From the NCBI GenBank assembly GCA_964496475.1, contig CAZBZS010000045.1:1-18940 (forward strand): a stretch of 18,940 nucleotides of DNA. Reading direction: 5' to 3'. Below, piece after piece: positions 1 to 6,535 of the stretch (within the stretch, counting starts at the first letter, position 1; the number at the start of each line of letters is the position of its first letter). The notes below the pieces were generated by a model. It was given only the letters and a program-made list of their open reading frames with translations. It was not told the origin of the DNA and searched no databases. Source of the DNA: JASLPR01 sp964496475. GTDB taxonomy: Bacteria; Chloroflexota; UBA11872; VXNJ01. A program made the translations under genes and the position numbers.

Positions 1-213
1 CCTCTCGCCGGCCCCATGAAATCCGGAAAGGTCCACTTCGCCAAGTCCGGCGGCAATCTCGACACTCCCTTCTACCTGCGCTCCAGCCTCACCGCCGGCA
101 GCGAAATACCAGGCCCCGCCATCATCATCGAGGACGACGCCACCACCCTCGTCCCGCCCCAGTGGACCGCTCACGTGGAACCCCACGGCAGCATCATCCT
201 CGGGAGGAATTAG
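1..213 (+). CDS. Hydantoinase A / 5-oxoprolinase family protein, C-terminal end (partial)
   Basis: Only the last 70 codons of a longer gene are present; it enters from the left edge and ends at TAG 211-213. The visible protein has the closing segment of the HyuA/acetone carboxylase beta/oxoprolinase family: a GPAIIIEDDATTLVPP stretch followed by a final beta-rich HGSIILGRN tail. Family members form the ATP-binding half of ATP-dependent amidohydrolases that open hydantoin or oxoproline rings, working with a HyuB partner. That partner follows at once on the same strand, so the two are surely one operon. The substrate cannot be told from this piece. Codons strongly prefer C in third position, like hyuB next door. 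The first ATG in the visible part (16-18) is internal, not the start. Confidence 0.9.
   Translation, partial: PLAGPMKSGKVHFAKSGGNLDTPFYLRSSLTAGSEIPGPAIIIEDDATTLVPPQWTAHVEPHGSIILGRN
203..207 (+). promoter_or_regulatory. Shine-Dalgarno GGAGG that points to the true hyuB start
   Basis: GGAGG lies inside the last codons of hyuA, 8 bases before ATG 216-218, which itself sits just past the hyuA stop. This is a standard coupled start. It suggests hyuB begins at 216 and that the reading frame into 259 is broken only by the arbitrary length of the N gap. Confidence 0.65.
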
Positions 214-238
214 CAATGGCCCTGCCCGATTCTCCACG

Positions 239-248
239 NNNNNNNNNN
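239..248. other. Assembly gap (10 N)
   Basis: Ten consecutive N occur between the likely hyuB start (ATG 216) and the readable hyuB frame. Ten is probably a placeholder, because with exactly ten bases ATG 216 is out of frame with the downstream coding region. Confidence 0.98.
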
Positions 249-258
249 AAAGGCCAAG

Positions 259-2052
259 GTGTACAATGCCGATGAGGAGCGCGCCATGCCCGAGATTCCC
301 GACCCCATCCTGCTCGAAGTCGTCGGCAACTACCTGGTCAGCACCTGCGAAGAGATGGGCGTCGCCATGATGCGCACCTCCTACTCCACCATGTTCAACG
401 AGGCCCGCGACTTCTCCTGCGTCATCTTCGACGCCTGTGGCGAGATGATCGCCCAGGGCGACTTCTGTCCCGCCCACATCGGTGCCATCGTCCATACCGT
501 CGAATGGACCATCAAGGAAGTCGGCTCGGAGAACATGAATCCCGGAGACGTCATTCTGCACAACGACCCCTATCGCGGCGGCTGCCACTTGCCCGAGTTC
601 ATGACCATGAAACCTTGCTACTGGCAGGGCGAGATCGTCGCCTATGCCGCCAACATCGCCCACATGACCGACATCGGTGGCATGGTCCCAGCCGCCTTCG
701 GCGACACCCGCAACATCTTCCAGGAAGGCCTCCGCCTGCCCCCCATCAAAATCTATACGAACGACCAACCCGTTGAGGACATCTTCTCCATCATCACCTC
801 TAACGTCCGCACTCCAGTCGTCTCCCGGGGCGATCTCATGGCCATGATCGGCTCCACCTACCTGGCCGAGCGCCGCATCCTCGATCTCGTCGAAAAGCAT
901 GGCATCGCTCGGTTCAATGACCTCGCCGCCCAGCTCAAAGACGTTTCCGAGGCCCGGATGCGCCGCGCCATTCAGAAGATTCCCGACGGCGAATACACGG
1001 CCGAGGGCTACCTCGAGGACGATGGCGTCATCCCCGACCGCCCCTGGAAGATTCGCGCCACCCTGGTCGTGCGCGACGACGAGATCATCGTCGACTACTA
1101 CGGCCCCGACCCCCAGGCCGCCGGGGCCATCAACCAGTCCTTCGGCACCACCGCCTCCGCCACCTACGCCGGCGTCTTTCATATGGTCGACGAGGACATC
1201 CCCTGGAACCACGGCGCCTATCGCCCCATCAGCATCGTTGCCCCGCCCGGCAGCATCGTCAACGTGGAATATCCCGGCTCCTGCGTCGGCGGCAACTCCG
1301 ACACCTATCCCACCACCGTCGACATCCTCCTCAGCGCCTTCGCTCAGGCCAGCGATCGCAGTTCCGCCCCCGACGGCGGCACCTGCGGACTGCTCGGTTT
1401 CTACGGCCACTCCGTCGACACCGGCCATCCCTTCGTCATTCTCCAGCACGAAGGCATGGGCTGGGGCGGTCGCGCCGACGCCGACGGCAATGACGCCCAA
1501 ATCGTTAAGAATGGCAACTGCCTCAACGCCCCCTGCGAAATCTGGGAGTCCAGATACCCTGTCCGCATAGAGGAATACAGCATCGCCAACGGCAGCCCCG
1601 GCCCCGGCGAGCACCGCGGCGGCGCCGGTGTCCAGCGCATCTGGCGTTGCCTTGACCCCATCACCGTCAGCGCCCATCTCAACCACACCCGCCTGCCCAT
1701 CTGGGGACTCCACGGCGGCCAGGCCGGCGCCAACGCCGCCCTCCTCTTCAAGCGCGCCGATAGCGACGACTGGCAGACCGCAACCGAGCTCTTCGGCACC
1801 ATCTCCGACGGCAAATTCTCCAACGTCATGCTCGAGGCCGGCGACCAAATTCTCCTGCGCATGCCCGGCGGCGGCGGATACGGCGACCCGCTCGATCGCA
1901 ACCCCGAGCTCGTCTCCGCCGACATCCGCGACGAGCTGATCCCCTTCGCCGACGCCGCCGGCGTCTACGGCGTCGTCATCGCCCCCGACCGCACTCCCGA
2001 CGAAGCTGCCACCGTCCAACTACGAGAGCAGATGCGCCATGCCGCTTCGTGA
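259..2052 (+). CDS. Hydantoinase B / N-methylhydantoinase B family protein
   Basis: This is the catalytic partner of the HyuA-type ATPase, in the family of N-methylhydantoinase B, oxoprolinase C-terminal half and acetone carboxylase alpha. From GTG 259 there are 597 residues. The family core is plain: DPILLEVVGNYL near residue 15, MRTSYSTMFNEARDFSC at 38-54, HNDPYRGGCHLPE at 101-113, AHMTDIGG at 134-141, and a Gly-rich RMPGGGGYGDPLDR near the end. The length fits the family (about 500-650). The start is uncertain: ATG 216 with a good GGAGG is more natural, but the N gap hides the link, and ATG 286 is a fallback. The end overlaps the next small gene by 14 bases. The cytoplasmic substrate is probably a cyclic imide or amide; the exact compound cannot be named. 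Confidence 0.92.
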   Translation: MYNADEERAMPEIPDPILLEVVGNYLVSTCEEMGVAMMRTSYSTMFNEARDFSCVIFDACGEMIAQGDFCPAHIGAIVHTVEWTIKEVGSENMNPGDVILHNDPYRGGCHLPEFMTMKPCYWQGEIVAYAANIAHMTDIGGMVPAAFGDTRNIFQEGLRLPPIKIYTNDQPVEDIFSIITSNVRTPVVSRGDLMAMIGSTYLAERRILDLVEKHGIARFNDLAAQLKDVSEARMRRAIQKIPDGEYTAEGYLEDDGVIPDRPWKIRATLVVRDDEIIVDYYGPDPQAAGAINQSFGTTASATYAGVFHMVDEDIPWNHGAYRPISIVAPPGSIVNVEYPGSCVGGNSDTYPTTVDILLSAFAQASDRSSAPDGGTCGLLGFYGHSVDTGHPFVILQHEGMGWGGRADADGNDAQIVKNGNCLNAPCEIWESRYPVRIEEYSIANGSPGPGEHRGGAGVQRIWRCLDPITVSAHLNHTRLPIWGLHGGQAGANAALLFKRADSDDWQTATELFGTISDGKFSNVMLEAGDQILLRMPGGGGYGDPLDRNPELVSADIRDELIPFADAAGVYGVVIAPDRTPDEAATVQLREQMRHAAS

Positions 2053-2230
2053 AGTCAACGAGATGCCCCGCTGCGTTAGCTGCGGAATCCTGATGCCGAC
2101 CGACGAAATCGAAAAACAGCACGACGGCCACACCATCCTCGTTTGCAGTGAAAGGTGCTTCCGCATCTACCGCACCTACGTCTATCCCCGCTACGGCGCC
2201 AATCCCCCCAAACCCGGCGAAACCGGCTAG
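2039..2230 (+). CDS. Small TRASH/YHS-like zinc-finger protein
   Basis: A 63-residue protein starts at ATG 2039, inside the last codons of hyuB (14-base overlap), so it is probably translated by coupling. It carries CVSCG at residues 12-16 and VCSERCF at about 35-41, a CxxC plus CxxxC pattern that fits a single treble-clef zinc site of the TRASH/YHS kind. A second ATG at 2063 would give a shorter protein that keeps all four cysteines. No DNA-binding or catalytic domain is visible. The place in the operon suggests a metal-handling or structural helper for the hydantoinase complex, but that is inference. It could also be a small metal sensor. Confidence 0.72.
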   Translation: MPLREVNEMPRCVSCGILMPTDEIEKQHDGHTILVCSERCFRIYRTYVYPRYGANPPKPGETG

Positions 2231-2314
2231 CGCACTCCTTTACCTCCCCTCACCTGGAATCCCCGGGCGCCCTCGACGGACCCGCCGTATCTCCTCCTAC
2301 CCCTACCTGACGAT

Positions 2315-3022
2315 CTAGAAGTTGAACGTCGCCGAGTCCATCGGCCCCAGCAGCCTCACCCATATTGGCAACATCATCTCCGTCCCCTGCGCCGACGTGA
2401 TATCTCCCACGTCCACGATGTCCGTCCAGCCCATGCTCTCCAGCAGTCGCGTCACTTCCCCCTTCGCCGAATCGTCATCCCCGCACATAAACACCGAGTG
2501 ATCGGCCCCGGCCAGGCTCGCCGGGTCGATCATCATCGAGGCGTTCATCGTATTCAACGTCTTCACCACCCGGGCCGCCGGAAACTCTCGCTGAATCTGC
2601 TCCCCCAGCGAATCCGTGTTGCAAACCGACAAGGTCGGTGGAAAGCCTTCGGAGAAGTCCAGCGCGTTTGCCACGTCGATCAGCAACTTGCCCCCCAGGT
2701 TCGCCGTACCCACCGCTCGCAACGCTTGCAGCGACGACATCCCGTTCGTGGCGTTTACATTGGCCTCCCCGTGCGTCGCCGCCTCCGGGAACGTCCCCAA
2801 CTTCACTCCCGCGTGTGCCTACCCCCACTCCCGGTACGATTCCTCCTCAGCGTCTTCATCCTCGCGCGCCAGCGTCGCCGCCGGATCGCGAGTACCGACC
2901 ATCACCTCATGACCCAGTTCATCCAGCCTGCCCGCAATCGTCTGCCCAACCACACCCGTACTCCCAATCGAGAAATGCCGGTCGGCGGGACCCGCTTCTA
3001 CCCGTCGAACAAAGCAAACCAC
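2315..3022 (-). pseudogene. NADPH-dependent F420 reductase-like gene interrupted by an in-frame TAG
   Basis: Two pieces in the same minus-strand frame make one protein of this family. The upstream piece (3022-2819) carries the dinucleotide-binding turn IGSTGVVGQTIAG with GxxGxxG, then LDELGHEVMVGTRDP. The downstream piece (2806-2315) carries KLLIDVANALDF, NTDSLGEQIQREFP, VVKTLNTMNA and the closing MLPIWVRLLG, all typical of NADP/F420 oxidoreductases. A TAG at 2821-2819 separates them after SYREWG; the next codons (AHAGVKLGTF) carry on the homology without a frame change. A single base change such as GAG to TAG would explain it. The N-terminus is also unclear: only a GTG (3022) precedes the Rossmann motif, with 18 unfamiliar residues. 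It is either a recent pseudogene or a sequencing error. If intact, it would move hydride between NADP and F420 or a related carrier in the cytoplasm. Confidence 0.78.
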
Positions 3023-3072
3023 CCCTCGGCCACCCCAACCACCCCCGGCATGCCGCCACCGCTGCGCCCCCG

Positions 3073-4008
3073 CTAGTACCCCACGTCGTACCGCAGCAGC
3101 CGCACATTAATCAGTGTAATCACCCCGATCACGATGAACAGCACAAACGACATCGCCGACGCGTACCCCATCTTCAAGTACGCAAAAGCATTCAAGTACA
3201 CCAGAATCACCACCGTCACCGTGCTATCCAGCGGACCGCCAAACGCCTCGTTGTTCGCCCCCGACGTCATGATGAACACCTGCACGAATATCTGTAACGC
3301 CCCGATGAAGTAAACGATCACCACGAAAAAAGTTGTCGGCGCCAGCAGCGGCAGCGTGATCCGGAAGAATGTCGACACCCGCCCTGCCCCGTCAATTTCC
3401 GCCGCCTCATACAGGTGCGGTGGGATACCCTGCAGCCCTGCCAGGTAAATCACCATGTTCAGCCCCATGTTCTTCCACACGCTCATGATGATGATCGACA
3501 GCATCGACGTCTCCGCCGCCCTCAGCCATTTCAGCCGCGACAGCCCCAGTGCTTCCAGCCCGTCATTGAACAGTCCGAAATTCGGCTCATACATCCACAG
3601 CCAGATCAGCGACACCGACACAAACGAACTCACCACCGGCATGTAGAACAGCGCCCGGAACGTATAAATACCCCGGATTTGCCGGTTGATCAGCACCGCC
3701 AGCAGCAGCGACGTCACTATCCCCGACGGCACCGTCCCAAACGCGAAGTACAGCGTGTTATTCACCGCGTGCGGGTAGCGATTATCGCTCAAGAGATTCC
3801 GGTAGTTTTTCAGTCCGGCGAAGCTCGGTGAAGACATCAGGTCGTAGTCGGTCAGGCTGTAATACAGAGCCGCGAAGATCGGCACGATCACAAACACGAG
3901 CAAGAACAAAATCGACGGCGCCACAAAGAAATACCCTGCCAACCCGCCGCGGTTCCCCAGCCTCAGCCTTCTTCGCAGACTCGGTCTCGCCGCCGCCTCA
4001 GTTGCCAT
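3073..4008 (-). CDS. Sugar-type ABC transporter permease (MalF/UgpA family)
   Basis: This 311-residue inner-membrane protein has about six hydrophobic segments (roughly 24-50, 88-108, 118-141, 168-190, 225-247 and 284-303). The cytoplasmic EAA loop is intact (EAAEIDGAGRVSTFFRITLP, 201-220) and would dock the ATPase. The short basic N-terminus (SLRRRLRLGNR) and the length are normal for the first permease of a carbohydrate importer. Such genes usually sit between a solute-binding protein and a second MalG/UgpE permease, but neither is present: a broken reductase follows and a peroxiredoxin precedes it. It may work with partners encoded elsewhere or be a stranded piece of a rearranged operon. 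The ATG start at 4008 overlaps the stop of a short upstream open frame. The ligand is unknown. Confidence 0.92.
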   Translation of the reverse strand: MATEAAARPSLRRRLRLGNRGGLAGYFFVAPSILFLLVFVIVPIFAALYYSLTDYDLMSSPSFAGLKNYRNLLSDNRYPHAVNNTLYFAFGTVPSGIVTSLLLAVLINRQIRGIYTFRALFYMPVVSSFVSVSLIWLWMYEPNFGLFNDGLEALGLSRLKWLRAAETSMLSIIIMSVWKNMGLNMVIYLAGLQGIPPHLYEAAEIDGAGRVSTFFRITLPLLAPTTFFVVIVYFIGALQIFVQVFIMTSGANNEAFGGPLDSTVTVVILVYLNAFAYLKMGYASAMSFVLFIVIGVITLINVRLLRYDVGY

Positions 4009-4102
4009 CTATCGGCTCCAAAACCTCTTCTTCATTCGCCGCGATCCACGGCGTCCCCCAACCTTCCAGGGCCTCCCGAAACACCGCTTCCTCCTGCCCC
4101 AC
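3998..4102 (-). other. Short open frame overlapping the permease start; possible gene remnant
   Basis: On the minus strand, from GTG 4102 to TGA 4000-3998, a 34-codon frame reads through GQEEAVFREALEGWGTPW and ends IDGN, overlapping the permease ATG by 11 bases. Upstream it stays open for 10 more codons before a stop. The overlap looks like that of a real upstream operon gene, for example the worn C-terminus of a binding protein, but no family is recognisable and chance is quite possible. The rest of the 240-base gap between peroxiredoxin and permease shows nothing else. Confidence 0.2.
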
Positions 4103-4247
4103 ATCACCTCGCCTTCTCGCCCACCAACCTCAATCCAGACTCCCGCGACATCTCTTGGGAACGCAGATGCCGGGCGATTCCACGGGCCAAATACTACACT
4201 CAGTCCGGGACGGCGTATCCTCCGCTACTCTCCGAACTTCGAGTCCT

Positions 4248-4907
4248 CTACTCCGGCTGCTTCACCAGCCTGATGTAGGGCAACGGGGACTGCCAACCGT
4301 CCGGGTATTTCTGCAAGGCAACCTCTTCGGATACGGACGGCAAGATGATTACGTGCTCACCCTGGGTCCAGTTCGCCGGCGTCGCCACCTGATCGTTCGC
4401 CGTTAGCTGGCAGGAATCCAACAGCCGCAGAATTTCGACGAAGTTGCGCCCCGTGCTCATCGGGTACGTCAGCGTCGCCTTGATTCGCTTGTCCGGGCCG
4501 ATGATAAACACCGACCGCGCCGTTGCGTTGTCGGCCGCTGTGCGCCCCATGGAGGTGTCTCCCACATCCGTGGCCAACATGTCATACAGTTTCACGATCG
4601 CCAGGCTGGGATCGCCGATCAGCGGATAGTTAATGGCATGTCCCTGTGACGTCTCGATGTCCTTTGACCAGGCTTCGTGATCGGATACCGCGTCGACGCT
4701 GATACCGATAATCTTGCAGTTTCTTTTCGCGAACTCAGGTTTCAGTCCGGCAACCGCTCCCAGCTCCGTGGTGCAGACCGGAGTGAAATCCTTAGGATGC
4801 GAAAAGAGCAACGCCCAGCCATCGCCGATCCAATCGTGAAAATTAATCGAACCCTCCGTCGTTTCCGCCGAAAAATCGGGCGCCACGTCGTTGATTCTCA
4901 AAGTCAT
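4248..4907 (-). CDS. 1-Cys peroxiredoxin (Prx6 type, AhpC/TSA family)
   Basis: This cytoplasmic thiol peroxidase of 219 residues reduces H2O2 and organic hydroperoxides. The peroxidatic cysteine is C45 in HPKDFTPVCTTE (37-48), and the partner arginine is R131 in TARSVFII. The C-terminal half (TPANWTQGEHVIILPSVSEE) matches the Prx6 arm, and no canonical resolving cysteine is seen; C64 and C166 are not in the usual positions. The length is typical (about 215-220). The start is secure: minus-strand AGGAGGA at 4921-4915 lies 7 bases before ATG 4907. It reads towards the ABC permease with a 239-base gap, so a shared operon is doubtful. Its GC content is lower than that of the genes to either side. 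Confidence 0.95.
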   Translation of the reverse strand: MTLRINDVAPDFSAETTEGSINFHDWIGDGWALLFSHPKDFTPVCTTELGAVAGLKPEFAKRNCKIIGISVDAVSDHEAWSKDIETSQGHAINYPLIGDPSLAIVKLYDMLATDVGDTSMGRTAADNATARSVFIIGPDKRIKATLTYPMSTGRNFVEILRLLDSCQLTANDQVATPANWTQGEHVIILPSVSEEVALQKYPDGWQSPLPYIRLVKQPE

Positions 4908-5220
4908 CTATTCATCCTCCTCTATTTTCCTGCCCTCAAGCAGTGTCAAATCAGTTTGTAAGATAAACACCGTGCCCGAGAGTATTGTCACTAGGTCACC
5001 GATAAAGCGAGTGTTCCTGATCATAGTATGCAAACTACCTGCTTATCGGGACCAGTTGAATGGTGTTGCTCGCGAGGGCAACAATATACTTGGGTAGCTG
5101 GTTCCTTAAGGGCTTGGCTTCCCTGATTTTATCCGCGTTCGTGCCCGAGATTTGGCAGTCGAAACCGCTAACGAGCAGCGGAATGATATCTATAAGGCTG
5201 CCTCCGTTACCCGATTCCTT
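4908..5220. other. Intergenic region, 313 bases, relatively AT-rich
   Basis: It holds the peroxiredoxin leader with its ribosome site and the 3' flank of the PhyH gene. On the minus strand, in frame with PhyH and directly after its TAA, 61 sense codons stay open down to TAG 5037-5035 (with segments such as DIIPLLVSGFDCQISG), but there is no start codon and no family I recognise. No RNA gene, terminator hairpin or repeat stands out. Confidence 0.6.
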
Positions 5221-6093
5221 TTAGCGATACACAGTCTCTCTTGCCTGCCCCTGCGTCTCGTAGATTGATCCCATTCCGGTAGGAGACGGTGGTAGAGGCA
5301 TCCTAACGTCGTGGTCGGTCACCCGTATTCTTACTGACTCATCGCCACGTAGCAGGGATTTCGTGAATTGGTCGTAGTCTTTGACTCCCTGCAGTGGCCA
5401 AGCGTCAGCAGCCATGTAACTTATTAACCAGAGGCGTCGTGGGTTCTGCGAGGTATTGGGGGCCGAGCCATGTAAGGTCCGCACATGGTGTACTGTGACG
5501 CTTCCTACGGATACTTCTAGTGGTACGGCCTTATCGAGGGCTAGACCAGGATTCGTTACGCTTACAGCACCAGCAAAATAGCCGTTAGCATGGTGGTCAA
5601 GAATTGGTTCCTTATGTGAACCCGGAATGCACATTAAGCAGCCGTTCTCTAGTGTGCGGTCATCCAATGCCACGCCAACTGCGAGCAAATCGTCATTGGT
5701 GTGTGGGTAGAACGCAACATCTTGGTGCCATTCAACTGGGCTTCCTACCTCGGCGATCTTCATATTAAGTTTGTCTGCTTGGTAGCGGACCCCGTGATTG
5801 CCCAGCAGTGGTTCGACAATGTCGACAATAGCATCAGAACGCATCACACGTTTGAATTCTTTGTTCACCCTCGCAGGCTGCTTAAGACGTCGCAATTGGG
5901 GCTGTTTAGACGAATGTGTTGGCTCTAGATCAAATACAGAGTCGTTCTCGTTTATGCCGCGGGAAAGTTCGACATATTCGTCTACAACAGTCCTGAGTTG
6001 CTCGATGATGGATGCTGGCAACACATCAGGTATCGCTAGAAAACCGCGTCGATCATATTCCCGTACCTGAGACGTAGTAGACATAATCTTCAT
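5221..6093 (-). CDS. Phytanoyl-CoA dioxygenase (PhyH) family protein
   Basis: A 290-residue Fe(II)/2-oxoglutarate-dependent oxygenase. The iron ligands are visible as H123 and D125 in VEWHQDVAFYPH and H208 in VRTLHGSAPN, with R219/R220 (NPRRLW) placed to hold 2-oxoglutarate. The N-terminal YDRRGFLAIPDVL segment is typical. Family members hydroxylate varied small molecules, so the substrate cannot be stated. The gene stands alone between two long gaps. Its base composition differs from its neighbours: a spot count at 5881-5940 gives 26 G+C of 60, against 38 of 60 at 1261-1320 and 44 of 60 at 9841-9900. Codons such as TTA, AGA and ATA are common, which suggests recent acquisition. Start ATG 6093 is used; ATG 6084 (M4) is an alternative, and neither has a strong ribosome site. 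Confidence 0.93.
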   Translation of the reverse strand: MKIMSTTSQVREYDRRGFLAIPDVLPASIIEQLRTVVDEYVELSRGINENDSVFDLEPTHSSKQPQLRRLKQPARVNKEFKRVMRSDAIVDIVEPLLGNHGVRYQADKLNMKIAEVGSPVEWHQDVAFYPHTNDDLLAVGVALDDRTLENGCLMCIPGSHKEPILDHHANGYFAGAVSVTNPGLALDKAVPLEVSVGSVTVHHVRTLHGSAPNTSQNPRRLWLISYMAADAWPLQGVKDYDQFTKSLLRGDESVRIRVTDHDVRMPLPPSPTGMGSIYETQGQARETVYR

Positions 6094-6535
6094 TCCAAAT
6101 CGAGCTTGAAGGCGACTTCACCATGCCCTATTGGTTACTAGTGTCGTTCTTGATCCCGATATTGCCATTGCCGGTCTGGGCCATTGATCCCGGGCGGCAA
6201 ACAGGGGTTATTTCGGTAGCGGCTGGCTACAGGATAATAGGTGGAGCGGACATTCCCTTAAACTAGGGAAGTGCACACAGGGCACGATCATGTTCATGCT
6301 GCACAGATGTGCGGGGAATCGGAGATGCGGATGTACCTGTTGTCCGAAGCTGAGCCAGGGCAACCTTAACGAAAATTGAGTAACCAGGTTGGTTCAACGT
6401 AATGATGGGCACTCCAAGGATCGGTTTCAGGCTGTATGAAGGGGTGCAACCCGGTACACTCCAGGCACAAAAAATGCGAATTGCGAATTCAGACAGAGGG
6501 CGGTCAAAGCCGCCGGAGGCTGTAGCGACATCAAG
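6094..6535. other. Intergenic region, 442 bases, between divergent genes
   Basis: It lies between the PhyH gene (leftward) and the protease gene (rightward), so it should hold both promoters. Seen here: a perfect 6-bp inverted repeat TTCCCT/AGGGAA with a 6-base spacer (6253-6270), a tandem GCGAATT pair (6476-6489), and GGAGG at 6515-6519 before the protease gene. No convincing -35/-10 pair, RNA gene or coding frame is visible. Confidence 0.6.
6253..6270. promoter_or_regulatory. Short inverted repeat, possible operator
   Basis: TTCCCT (6253-6258), six bases TAAACT, then AGGGAA (6265-6270) form a perfect palindrome in the divergent promoter region. The size suits a dimeric regulator site, but six-base arms can arise by chance. 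Confidence 0.2.

Noticed and set aside
899..1570. A long second frame of 223 codons within hyuB
   Set aside because: Its product is Pro/Ser/Ala/Thr-rich low-complexity sequence, the usual shadow of a C-ending codon bias in a high-GC gene.
4944..4949. TTGACA on the minus strand upstream of peroxiredoxin, resembling a -35 box
   Set aside because: A -10 at the right distance would fall on the ribosome site (4915-4921) and has no good match (AATAGA), so it would leave no leader.
6290..6379. A 29-codon cysteine-rich frame (starting MFMLHRCAGN) in the gap before the protease
   Set aside because: There is no convincing ribosome site, no recognisable domain, and it lies in a non-coding-like stretch; chance is the simpler view.
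6476..6489. Tandem GCGAATT pair upstream of the protease gene
   Set aside because: Two copies of a 7-mer are too little to call an operator or iteron.
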